A stretch of DNA of 5,149 nt from Candidatus Dormiibacter sp. (GTDB lineage Bacteria > Chloroflexota > Dormibacteria > UBA8260), in assembly GCA_025450495.1 (NCBI GenBank), contig JANWHI010000149.1:1-5149 (forward strand). Reading direction: 5' to 3'. Below are positions 1 through 5,149 of this stretch, piece by piece. The notes under the pieces were generated by a model. The model was not told where the DNA came from. It searched no databases and saw only the letters and a program-made list of their open reading frames with translations. The position numbers and the translations under genes were made by a program. How positions within the stretch are numbered: the first letter of the stretch is position 1; each line of letters starts with the position of its first letter.

Positions 1-324
1 CTCTTCATGGTCCTGCAGCAGTACCACCTGGTCGGCTGGGGGTCGTTGAAGGTGCCGGCGTGGTTCCCGGGCGCAACCCGCGTCACCGCCCTGTCGTATC
101 CGAAGCACACCCCCGCCGCCGCGAAGCCGGCCACCAAGGCGGCAGTCGTCTCGGATGGGAACGGCGCGGGTCCGGCGCGCAGGCGCGGCACCGCCGGTGC
201 TGCCGCCAAGAAGAGCGCGGCCTCGGATGGGAGCAGCCCCGCGCCGACGCCAGTCGCCACCGGCGCGGTCAACGCGCCGCCGGCGCGCATCCCCAAGAGA
301 CGCAACAACAAACGACGTCGCTAG
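1..324 (+). CDS. yidC: YidC/Oxa1-family membrane protein insertase, C-terminal end (partial at 5' edge)
   Basis: Only the last 107 codons are in the window; the frame is open from base 1 and ends in TAG at 322-324. The first visible residues (LFMVLQQYHLVGWG) resemble the last transmembrane segment of YidC proteins, where a conserved stretch with paired glutamines precedes the cytoplasmic tail. YidC inserts proteins into the plasma membrane, alone or with SecYEG. After about residue 35 the protein becomes a low-complexity Ala/Pro/Gly/Lys tail of about 70 residues and ends in a very basic run (PKRRNNKRRR). Basic C-terminal tails in the Oxa1/YidC family are known to contact ribosomes; that role here is inferred. 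The identification is strengthened by jag starting 34 bases downstream, a classic pairing. The catalytic membrane core lies outside the window, so paralogue type cannot be judged. Confidence 0.87.
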   Translation, partial: LFMVLQQYHLVGWGSLKVPAWFPGATRVTALSYPKHTPAAAKPATKAAVVSDGNGAGPARRRGTAGAAAKKSAASDGSSPAPTPVATGAVNAPPARIPKRRNNKRRR

Positions 325-347
325 CGCGCCCGCGGTGCGACCCGGCG

Positions 348-352
348 AGGAG
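348..352 (+). promoter_or_regulatory. Ribosome-binding site of jag
   Basis: AGGAG lies six bases before the GTG at 359-361. This decides the jag start, because the same frame stays open back to an ATG at 155 inside yidC, where the coding sequence reads as an Arg/Pro-rich shadow with no family similarity. Confidence 0.8.
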
Positions 353-358
353 ACAGAC

Positions 359-1114
359 GTGAACGAAACAGAGGAAGGGGCTGCGGGTCTCGCCCCGGTG
401 CAGTCCCAGGCTGTCGAGGGCACGGGGAGCACCGTCGAGGAGGCCACCGCCAACGCGTTGAGAGCGCTCGGCGCCGGTCGCGACGAGGTCGTCGTGGAGG
501 TGCTCTCCCGTGGAGGCACCCGTCCGATCCCGGGCGAGTACCTGACCTCGAGCCAGGCCAGGGTCCGGGTCGGCCGCATCGATGAGCACACCGCACGCGG
601 CCGCGAGCTGTTGGCGGCGCTTCTCGAGCAGATGGAGATCCCGGCGCGGGTGTCGGTGCGGCGGGGGACGAGCCCTCGGGCCGGCGAGACCGAGGCCCCG
701 ATGATCCTCGAGGTGTCAGGTGACGATCTCGGGCTGCTGATCGGCTGGCGCGGCGAGACCCTGCGCGCCCTGCAGACCACAGTCAACCTGATGATGGGAG
801 AGGACGAGGCAGCAGCCCCCAACCGGCGGCTCATCCTCGACGTCGAGCGCTACCGCGCCCGCCGCGAGGAGCAGGTGCGCGAGCTCGCCCAACGGCTCGC
901 CGACAGGGTCAAGGCAAGCGGCGAGCGGTACACGCTCGACCCCATGCACGCCTACGAGCGACGCATCATCCACCTCACGCTGCAGGACGACCCCGGCGTG
1001 CGCACCGAGAGCAGCGGCTACGAGCCCGCCCGCCGCGTCGTCATCCATCCCACCGGCCCGGCACAGGGTGGACCACCGCCATCCCGTCCGGACCGAGGTC
1101 GCGGGCGCTGGTAG
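359..1114 (+). CDS. jag: Jag/KhpB RNA-binding protein (Jag-N, KH and R3H domains)
   Basis: A 251-residue protein from GTG 359 to TAG 1112-1114. Domains in order: a Jag-N-like segment at about residues 18-75 (VEGTGSTVEEATANALRALG), a KH domain at about 114-148 with its GXXG loop at 129-132 (LLIGWRGETLRALQ), and an R3H domain at about 157-231 with the signature Arg201 and His205 in YERRIIHLTL. Jag/KhpB proteins are single-stranded RNA-binding proteins that, in Firmicutes, act with KhpA in RNA control and cell-envelope growth; the role here is inferred from the family. The end of the Jag-N region reads TRPIPGEYLTSSQARVRV instead of the usual Gly/Phe-rich 'GFLGIG' type motif, so it is divergent. 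A 20-residue Gly/Pro/Arg tail (GPPPSRPDRGRGRW) follows R3H. The gene is close behind yidC and 34 bases ahead of the M16 peptidase, so all three may be cotranscribed. Confidence 0.93.
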   Translation: MNETEEGAAGLAPVQSQAVEGTGSTVEEATANALRALGAGRDEVVVEVLSRGGTRPIPGEYLTSSQARVRVGRIDEHTARGRELLAALLEQMEIPARVSVRRGTSPRAGETEAPMILEVSGDDLGLLIGWRGETLRALQTTVNLMMGEDEAAAPNRRLILDVERYRARREEQVRELAQRLADRVKASGERYTLDPMHAYERRIIHLTLQDDPGVRTESSGYEPARRVVIHPTGPAQGGPPPSRPDRGRGRW

Positions 1115-1121
1115 GCGCGAA

Positions 1122-1138
1122 GGGGGAACAGGTCCCCC
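1122..1138 (+). promoter_or_regulatory. Hairpin covering the purine-rich sequence ahead of the M16 peptidase gene
   Basis: GGGGGA (1122-1127) pairs perfectly with TCCCCC (1133-1138) across a five-base loop, ACAGG. The left arm is most of AAGGGGG (1120-1126), the best Shine-Dalgarno-like sequence before the peptidase ATG at 1149. It sits about 22 bases from that ATG, too far for a normal site. Folding would hide it, or could shorten its distance to nearby elements. The structure is seen; the regulatory role is inferred. Confidence 0.4.
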
Positions 1139-1148
1139 CCTCGCGCAC

Positions 1149-2459
1149 ATGAAGTCGTCCGTGCCAACGATTGCCGTGACGGCTGCCGACCGCGGCCACG
1201 TTCGGACGGTCCTGGACGGTGGTGTGCGCCTGCTCGCGGCGCCGATGCGCGAGCGCGCCTCGGTCAGCGTCGCCTTCATGTTCGGGACCGGGTCGCGGGT
1301 CGAGACGCCCGCTGAGTGCGGCCTGGCGCATTTCATCGAGCACCTGGTTTTCAAGGGAGGCGACCGCTACCCCACGGCGCGGCTGATCAGCCAGGCTGTG
1401 GAGGGGGTTGGCGGCGTGCTCAACGCCTCCACCGACCGCGAGGCCACCGTCTTCTGGGTCAAGGTCCCCGCGGACCGTCTCGCGGTGGGGATCGACGTCC
1501 TCGGCGACATGCTCTTCTCGCCACGTCTGCTCGACGACGACGTCGAGCGCGAACGGCAGGTGGTCATCGAAGAGCTGCGCATGTACGAGGACAGCCCGCA
1601 GGACCACGTGCAGACCCTGTTCGACGCGGTGATGTGGCCCAACCACCCGCTCGGCTGGGACGTCGCCGGCACCGAATCCACGGTGCGCAGCTTCACGGCG
1701 GCGGACTGCCGGCGGCACCTCGACCGCCACTACCGTCGCGATGACCTGGTGATCGCGGTCGCCGGCGCGCTGGAGCCCGAGCACGTCACCGAGCTGGTCG
1801 ACGCCTCCCTGCAGCGCTGGGGCCAGGCAGCCGGCACCGCCATGGACGCTCCGCCGGCCACCCCACCGGGGGGCACGCCGTTGAGCCTGCTCGACCGGCG
1901 CACCGGGCAGGCGAACATCATCCTCGGGGCTCGGGCACCGTCCTATCGCGATGAGCGCCGCTTCACCGCCGACCTCCTCAACGTCATCCTCGGCGAGGGC
2001 ATGTCGAGCCGCCTCTTCCTCGAGCTTCGTGAGGAACGGGGTCTCGCCTACGACGTGCACTCATTCCTGAGCCGAGTCGTGGACAGCGGCGCGCTCGGGG
2101 TGTCGCTCGGTTGCGAGCCCAAGCGTGCCATCGTCGCCATGCGCGCCGCCGTGGCGGAGCTCCGCCGGCTCGCCGAGGAGCTCGTCCCCGACGCTGAGCT
2201 GGCGCGGGCCAAGGAGTACGCGCGCGGCCGGCTCGAGGTGCAGCTGGAGAGCACCTCGGCGCTGTGCAACCACCTCGGCCAGCAGGAGCTGCTCACCGGG
2301 GAGATCCTCTCCGCCGCCGACATCACTGAGCGACTCCTCGCGGTGCAGGCAGATGAGCTGCGCACGCTCGCCGCCGAGATCCTCGCCGGCGGCCTGCGGG
2401 CAGCGGTCATCGGACCGTTCCGCAAACAGGAGCCGTTTCTCGAGGTGCTCAGCGCCTGA
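1149..2459 (+). CDS. M16B-family zinc metallopeptidase (processing-peptidase-like)
   Basis: A 436-residue protein, typical for single M16B subunits. The N-terminal half has the inverted zinc motif HxxEH at residues 61-65 ([10 protein letters not shown]), and the third zinc ligand is in [11 protein letters not shown], most likely Glu142, 77 residues after His65. The second half has the conserved M16_C signature at about 283-301 ([20 protein letters not shown]), including Arg294 and Tyr301. The protein therefore looks catalytically complete, unlike the inactive partner subunit of some M16 pairs. Family members are relatives of mitochondrial processing peptidase that degrade or trim peptides; the substrate here is unknown. 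No signal peptide or membrane segment is seen, so it is probably cytoplasmic. ATG 1149 was chosen because the [12 protein letters not shown] opening follows at a normal distance. An in-frame GTG at 1068 would overlap jag by 47 bases, and GTG 1161 is also possible. No good Shine-Dalgarno site lies at normal spacing. Confidence 0.93.
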   Translation: MKSSVPTIAVTAADRGHVRTVLDGGVRLLAAPMRERASVSVAFMFGTGSRVETPAECGLAHFIEHLVFKGGDRYPTARLISQAVEGVGGVLNASTDREATVFWVKVPADRLAVGIDVLGDMLFSPRLLDDDVERERQVVIEELRMYEDSPQDHVQTLFDAVMWPNHPLGWDVAGTESTVRSFTAADCRRHLDRHYRRDDLVIAVAGALEPEHVTELVDASLQRWGQAAGTAMDAPPATPPGGTPLSLLDRRTGQANIILGARAPSYRDERRFTADLLNVILGEGMSSRLFLELREERGLAYDVHSFLSRVVDSGALGVSLGCEPKRAIVAMRAAVAELRRLAEELVPDAELARAKEYARGRLEVQLESTSALCNHLGQQELLTGEILSAADITERLLAVQADELRTLAAEILAGGLRAAVIGPFRKQEPFLEVLSA

Positions 2460-2494
2460 GCGAGACAGCCGCGGCGCTGTGGCCGCGTTCGGAT

Positions 2495-2519
2495 ATGGTG
2501 GCCGGCGCGCGCCCACCAT
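2495..2519 (+). repeat. Inverted repeat in the leader ahead of ndk
   Basis: ATGGTGG (2495-2501) and CCACCAT (2513-2519) form a perfect seven-base inverted repeat around an 11-base GC-only loop. It lies in the 76-base gap between the M16 gene and ndk, ending 16 bases before the ndk ATG. Its left arm overlaps TATGGT (2494-2499), a possible but poor -10 element with no recognisable -35. It may be an operator, an RNA hairpin or chance; only the symmetry itself is certain. Confidence 0.4.
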
Positions 2520-2535
2520 CCTGAGAGAGTTCGCC

Positions 2536-2997
2536 ATGCAGTCGGAACGCACCCTCGTCCTCGTCAAACCCGACGCCGTGCAACGCGGAGTGATGGGCGA
2601 GATCGTCAGCCGCCTCGAACGCCGCGGCCTCCACCCGGTGGCTATCAAGCTCATGCGGGTCACCACCGACCTCGCCGAGCGCCACTACGACGAGCACCGC
2701 GACAAGCCGTTCTTCGGCGGGCTGGTGGAGTTCATCACCTCGTCGCCGGTGCTGGCGATGGTCTGGGAGGGCCCCGGCGCCGTGGCCATGGTGCGCGCGA
2801 TGATGGGCGCCACCAACCCGGCCAGCTCAGCGCCGGGAACGATTCGCGGTGACCTCGCCGTCAGCCTGGCCATGAACGTGGTCCACGGCAGCGATTCCCC
2901 AGAGAACGCCACGCGCGAGGTGGCCATCTTCTTCACCGACGAGGAGCTGCTCGACTGGGAGAACAGCAACGCGCAGTGGGTGGTCTCCGAGGACTAG
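2536..2997 (+). CDS. ndk: Nucleoside diphosphate kinase
   Basis: A 153-residue cytoplasmic enzyme that moves the gamma-phosphate from ATP to other NDPs and dNDPs through a phosphohistidine. The catalytic histidine is His117 in NVVHGSDS. Other expected active-site residues are all present: Lys11 ([10 protein letters not shown]), Tyr51, Arg87, Thr93 (GATNP), Arg104 (PGTIRGD) and Asn114. The usual bacterial length is about 135-145 residues; this one carries a slightly longer C-terminus ([13 protein letters not shown]). ATG 2536 is preceded by a purine-rich GAGAGAG (2523-2529) six bases upstream and gives the standard [12 protein letters not shown] opening. The same frame is open far upstream inside the peptidase gene, but that part is a shadow. 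The TAG stop at 2995-2997 overlaps the stop codon of the convergent lepB. Confidence 0.97.
   Translation: MQSERTLVLVKPDAVQRGVMGEIVSRLERRGLHPVAIKLMRVTTDLAERHYDEHRDKPFFGGLVEFITSSPVLAMVWEGPGAVAMVRAMMGATNPASSAPGTIRGDLAVSLAMNVVHGSDSPENATREVAIFFTDEELLDWENSNAQWVVSED
2994..2997. other. Interlocked stop codons of ndk and lepB in one CTAG
   Basis: The palindrome CTAG supplies TAG to ndk on the plus strand (2995-2997) and TAG to lepB on the minus strand (read 2996-2994). The two convergent genes therefore have no intergenic DNA at all, and any terminator must lie inside the neighbouring coding region. Confidence 0.95.
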
Positions 2998-3779
2998 CCG
3001 GAGGGCGCCACCGTGGCGGCGCGGCGGGCTCGCCGCCGCCGCCGAAGCGAGAGCAGGCCCGCGATCGGCAACGCCACCACCACCGATGGGACAACCGGCG
3101 TGTCGAGCAGGCTGGTGGCATCGGGGACCAGCGTGGGTCCCGCACCCAGGCCGAAGTGCGCAAACGGCAGCACCCGGATGAACGCCTTGGCAAGGATGTT
3201 CTTGCGGGGGACCAGGCCGAACATCCGTGAATCGCTGGAGAAGTTGCGGTTGTCGCCCATCACGAAGTAGTCGCCGGTGGGGATGGTGAGCGGCGTGGCG
3301 ACGGCCGACGCCGTGCCGTTCGGCTGGCAGCAGAAGTTCATCGTGTCCCACTTCTGGGGGAGATACGGCTCGTTCAGTGTCTGCCACGGCCCCTTGCCCC
3401 CGGGCTTGATCATCACCGCGGTGGGATTGCGACTGCCGTCGATCTCGAGCGCGTCGCCGGGAAGCCCGATCACCCGCTTGATGAAGTCCTTGGTGGGATC
3501 GCTCGGCGGGATGAGCACGACGATGTCGCCGCGCGCGGGGTTACCGAAGTAGTACGAGATCTTGCTGGCCAGCAGAAGGTCGTTGTTCTGCAAGGTGTTG
3601 ACCATGCTGTCGCCGTCGACACGCACCGTCTGCAGAGCGCTCCAGATGGCGACGTAGAGCACCAGCGCGATGATCAGCACCTCGAGAACGTCGCGCACCA
3701 GGCCGTGGTGACGGCGGCGCGACAGCGGGACCTCAGGACGGCGCGGCCTGTCGAGGTCGTCAAGGGGATCAGGCTGCAC
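2994..3779 (-). CDS. lepB: Signal peptidase I
   Basis: A 261-residue membrane serine protease of family S26 that cleaves signal peptides from exported proteins on the outer face of the membrane. A cytoplasmic Arg-rich N-terminus (1-30) is followed by a transmembrane segment at about 31-48. The catalytic Ser58 is in [10 protein letters not shown] and the catalytic Lys101 in [12 protein letters not shown]. The conserved late box [11 protein letters not shown] is at 175-185. A second hydrophobic stretch at about 227-245 is followed by a strongly basic tail (RRRRRARR), consistent with re-entry into the membrane and a cytoplasmic C-terminus; C-terminal anchors are known in several Streptomyces signal peptidases. 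A Cys pair (150-151) in the external domain is a possible redox or metal feature. The start is GTG at 3779-3777, directly behind a consensus -10 element, with no room for a Shine-Dalgarno site. lepB is convergent with ndk and divergent from sod. Confidence 0.96.
   Translation of the reverse strand: MQPDPLDDLDRPRRPEVPLSRRRHHGLVRDVLEVLIIALVLYVAIWSALQTVRVDGDSMVNTLQNNDLLLASKISYYFGNPARGDIVVLIPPSDPTKDFIKRVIGLPGDALEIDGSRNPTAVMIKPGGKGPWQTLNEPYLPQKWDTMNFCCQPNGTASAVATPLTIPTGDYFVMGDNRNFSSDSRMFGLVPRKNILAKAFIRVLPFAHFGLGAGPTLVPDATSLLDTPVVPSVVVALPIAGLLSLRRRRRARRAATVAPSG
3015..3043. terminator. Strong GC hairpin at the ndk/lepB junction, candidate bidirectional terminator
   Basis: GGCGGC then GCGGCG (3015-3026) pairs with CGCCGC (3031-3036) and GCCGCC (3038-3043): 12 Watson-Crick pairs, one bulged C at 3037 and a four-base loop (3027-3030). 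It begins 17 bases after the ndk stop and lies within the lepB codons for the Arg-rich tail. No T-run follows on either strand, so it is not a canonical intrinsic terminator. It could be a U-less terminator, an RNA-stabilising 3' end, or a by-product of GC-rich Arg codons. Confidence 0.45.
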
Positions 3780-3787
3780 GCGGCGTG

Positions 3788-3814
3788 ATTATACGGGGCG
3801 CCGGACGCTGCCAA
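3788..3814 (-). promoter_or_regulatory. lepB promoter, leaderless configuration
   Basis: On the minus strand TATAAT (3793-3788) matches the sigma-70-type -10 consensus exactly. TTGGCA (3814-3809) matches five of six bases of the -35 consensus, with a 15-base spacer that is short of the preferred 17. The lepB GTG begins eight bases after the -10 element, where transcription would normally start. The mRNA would thus begin at or within a base or two of the GTG. Leaderless mRNAs are common in actinobacteria and some other GC-rich lineages. An A/T-only hexamer is striking in such GC-rich surroundings. Confidence 0.75.
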
Positions 3815-3966
3815 AGTCGCGGAGCAGCGACGTTCTGGCCGGCGGCGGAGTCTGTGCTGCCCTTCCCTGTCTGCCGGCGGCGCGGCCTTGATGGCAGAGC
3901 GCCGCTGCGTTTCGGCGGCCGGAGCGGCCGGGTTCGCGCACCGGCGACGTGGCCCGGTGAAGCGCT

Positions 3967-3985
3967 GCCACAATGGGGTTGTGGC
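3967..3985 (+). repeat. Perfect inverted repeat upstream of sod
   Basis: GCCACAA (3967-3973) and TTGTGGC (3979-3985) flank the five-base spacer TGGGG. The left arm overlaps CACAAT, the best -10-like hexamer ahead of sod, so it could be an operator for a dimeric regulator. It could equally form an RNA hairpin in the leader. A competing pairing, GGGG (3975-3978) with CCCC (3985-3988), uses the same bases. The symmetry is seen; function is inferred. Confidence 0.5.
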
Positions 3986-4018
3986 CCCGATGGGCCGTGT
4001 CGCGTCAAGCCACCATGC

Positions 4019-4025
4019 GAGGGGA
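4019..4025 (+). promoter_or_regulatory. Ribosome-binding site of sod
   Basis: GAGGGGA ends four bases before ATG 4030. This favours ATG 4030 over the in-frame ATG at 4015, which would place the purine run inside the coding sequence. Confidence 0.75.
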
Positions 4026-4029
4026 CACC

Positions 4030-4656
4030 ATGGCACTGCTGACCAAGACGCCCTACAAGGCGCGGGAGTTCGATCTCTCAGGCCTGGTGGGCATATCCGA
4101 CAAGACGATGGAGACCCACTTCGGACTTTATGCCGGTTATGTCAAGAACACCAACATGCTCAACGAGCAGCTCGTGGAGCTCACCCAGGGTGGCAAGGTG
4201 GGCACGCCCGCGTACGCGGAGATGACCCGCCGCCTGGGCTTCGAGTACAACGGCATGGTGCTGCACGAGTGGTACTTCGGCAACATGACCAAGACCGCCA
4301 GCGGTGGTGAGATCTCCAGCTCCTCTGAGCTGGGTCGTGCCCTCGGCGAGTCCTTCGGCGACCTCGAGACCTGGCGCAAGGACTTTGTCGGGGTCGGCGG
4401 CATGCGGGGTGTGGGCTGGGCGGTGACCTACCTGGACCCGGCGACCGGCCGGCTCAGCAACCACTGGATCACGCTCCACGAAGACGGCAACATCTCGGGT
4501 TTCCGGCCGATCATCGTCATGGACGTGTGGGAGCATGCCTTCCTGCTCGACTACAAGCCCGCGGAACGTCCCAAGTACATCGAGTCGTTCCTGGCCAACC
4601 TCGACGTCAGCGCAGCCGAAGCGCGCCTCGGTGGCGCCGAGCGGCCGATCGGCTGA
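4030..4656 (+). CDS. sod: Superoxide dismutase, Fe/Mn family
   Basis: A 208-residue cytoplasmic enzyme (no signal peptide) that converts superoxide to oxygen and hydrogen peroxide. The four metal ligands of the family are visible: His30 in TMETHFGLYAGYV, His79 in LHEWYFGNM, and Asp165 and His169 in the signature DVWEHAFLLDY. Length fits the family (about 190-215). It belongs to a divergent branch. The usual HxxxHHxxY pattern of the first helix is replaced by H-FGLYAG-Y, with one residue fewer and no second or third His. The position normally filled by the Gln of NQD appears to be His150 (TLHEDG). Metal preference cannot be read from this. The gene starts at ATG 4030 after a good ribosome-binding site and ends 10 bases from the end of parB on the other strand. 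Regulation may involve the inverted repeat at 3967-3985. Confidence 0.94.
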   Translation: MALLTKTPYKAREFDLSGLVGISDKTMETHFGLYAGYVKNTNMLNEQLVELTQGGKVGTPAYAEMTRRLGFEYNGMVLHEWYFGNMTKTASGGEISSSSELGRALGESFGDLETWRKDFVGVGGMRGVGWAVTYLDPATGRLSNHWITLHEDGNISGFRPIIVMDVWEHAFLLDYKPAERPKYIESFLANLDVSAAEARLGGAERPIG

Positions 4657-4666
4657 CGCTGCTTGG

Positions 4667-5149
4667 TCAGAGGTCGGGGCCGCCGACGCGGCAGTAGAGC
4701 GCGTCGAGATCCTCGTCGCCGTGGAAGGTGACGACGACGCGCCCGCCGCCGCCGCGCCGCCGCTCGAGGTCCACCGGGAGGCCCAGCCGTGTCTCGAATC
4801 CACGCCGCAGAGCCTCGTCGTCGACGCTCAGCGAGTGGGGCGCGACACGCTCGATAGCGCGGGGTCCCGGGCGGGCCGCATGCACCGCGCGCTCGGTCTG
4901 CCGCACCGACCACCCGTTGGCCGCGATCCGCACCGCCATCTGCTCCTGCTCGGCCTCCCCGCCAAGGCCGAGCAGCGCCTTGGCGTGGCCGGCCGTGATC
5001 TCGCCGCCGGCCACGGCGCGCTGGACCTCGGCGGGGAGGGTGAGCAGCCGGATGGCGTTGGACACAGCGGGCCGGCTCCGGCCCAGGCGCATCGCGATGG
5101 CCTCGTGCGAAAGGCCGAACGTGTCGGCGAGCCGGGAGTACGCCGAGGC
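4667..5149 (-). CDS. parB: ParB/Spo0J chromosome-partitioning protein, C-terminal part (5' end beyond the window)
   Basis: The reading frame is open from the right edge to TGA at 4669-4667, giving the last 160 residues. The helix-turn-helix that recognises parS is at visible residues 13-39 (SHEAIAMRLGRSRPAVSNAI then RLLTLP), followed by the conserved VAGGEITAGHAKALLGL segment. The last 40 or so residues (FETRLGLPVDLERRRGGGGR then VVVTF) match the C-terminal dimerisation domain of chromosomal ParB proteins. The N-terminal CTP-binding domain lies outside the window. ParB loads on parS sites near the origin, spreads as a CTP-dependent clamp and works with ParA and SMC in segregation. No ParA is visible, but it would be expected just beyond the right edge. 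An internal ATG at 5092-5090 is not the true start, since conserved sequence continues upstream of it. It converges on sod with a 10-base gap. Confidence 0.95.
   Translation of the reverse strand, partial: ASAYSRLADTFGLSHEAIAMRLGRSRPAVSNAIRLLTLPAEVQRAVAGGEITAGHAKALLGLGGEAEQEQMAVRIAANGWSVRQTERAVHAARPGPRAIERVAPHSLSVDDEALRRGFETRLGLPVDLERRRGGGGRVVVTFHGDEDLDALYCRVGGPDL

Larger units (their letters stand above)
3780..4029. other. Gene-free divergent intergenic region between lepB and sod
   Basis: About 250 bases without a supportable gene. The left end holds the lepB promoter. The middle is GC-rich, with a ten-base direct repeat GCCGGCGGCG at 3838-3847 and 3873-3882 that may be chance. The right end holds a perfect inverted repeat (3967-3985) and the sod ribosome-binding site. 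Short open frames here are Arg/Gly-rich and resemble no family. No clear sigma-70-type promoter for sod was found; CACAAT at 3969-3974 is the best -10-like hexamer, without a convincing -35. Confidence 0.7.

Noticed and set aside
155..358. Upstream extension of the jag frame to ATG 155
   Set aside because: It overlaps the yidC tail by 170 bases, its translation is Arg/Pro-rich shadow, and GTG 359 has a good ribosome-binding site.
1041..2060. Long minus-strand open frame of 339 codons opposite the M16 peptidase
   Set aside because: Such antisense frames are common in GC-rich coding DNA. The plus strand carries clear M16 motifs, and the antisense product resembles no family.
2125..2535. Upstream extension of the ndk frame inside the peptidase gene
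   Set aside because: The translation is Ser/Arg-rich shadow of the peptidase; Ndk similarity begins exactly at ATG 2536.
3785..4042. Short open frame between lepB and sod
   Set aside because: It has no ribosome-binding site, a low-complexity Arg/Gly composition, and overlaps the lepB promoter.
4673..4687. GTCGG/CCGAC hairpin just after sod as a terminator
   Set aside because: Only five base pairs, no T-run, and it lies inside parB codons; too weak to call.
1..5149. parS site near parB
   Set aside because: No sequence close to the TGTTTCACGTGAAACA consensus was seen on either strand.

Overview
The window is a very GC-rich, densely packed bacterial chromosomal segment with seven protein-coding genes, two of them cut by the window edges. 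I see no mobile element, CRISPR array, rRNA or tRNA. The combination of a YidC end, a Jag/KhpB protein and a ParB end is typical of the neighbourhood of a bacterial replication origin. High GC, a basic YidC tail, a Jag protein with KH and R3H domains, and a Gram-positive-like signal peptidase suit a GC-rich Terrabacteria lineage, such as Actinomycetota or a Chloroflexota/Dormibacterota-like group. The exact taxon cannot be fixed from this sequence, and all names below come from motif recognition rather than database searches.

Layout from left to right: the C-terminal end of YidC (+), then jag/khpB (+), an M16B zinc peptidase (+) and ndk (+). These four run in one direction with gaps of 34, 34 and 76 bases. 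ndk then meets lepB (signal peptidase I, minus strand) tail to tail, and their two stop codons share one CTAG tetranucleotide. lepB starts with GTG placed directly behind a consensus TATAAT, so it is probably translated from a leaderless mRNA. A gene-free stretch of about 250 bases follows, then an Fe/Mn-type superoxide dismutase (+) of a divergent subfamily. The sod gene converges, with a 10-base gap, on the 3' part of parB (-), which runs off the right edge.

Functionally, YidC and signal peptidase I both serve protein export and membrane insertion, and Jag is commonly encoded beside YidC. The M16 peptidase, nucleoside diphosphate kinase and superoxide dismutase are housekeeping enzymes with no obvious pathway link to these. 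ParB belongs to chromosome segregation. In many bacteria jag is followed by gidB-parA-parB in the same direction. Here parB faces the other way, with four unrelated genes in between, which suggests a local rearrangement near the origin.

I find no convincing new biological system. The most interesting signals are regulatory or architectural: the leaderless lepB promoter, the interlocked ndk/lepB stops with a strong GC hairpin inside the Arg-rich tail codons of lepB, a hairpin that covers the best ribosome-binding sequence ahead of the M16 gene, a perfect inverted repeat ahead of sod, and the altered active-site surroundings of the dismutase.
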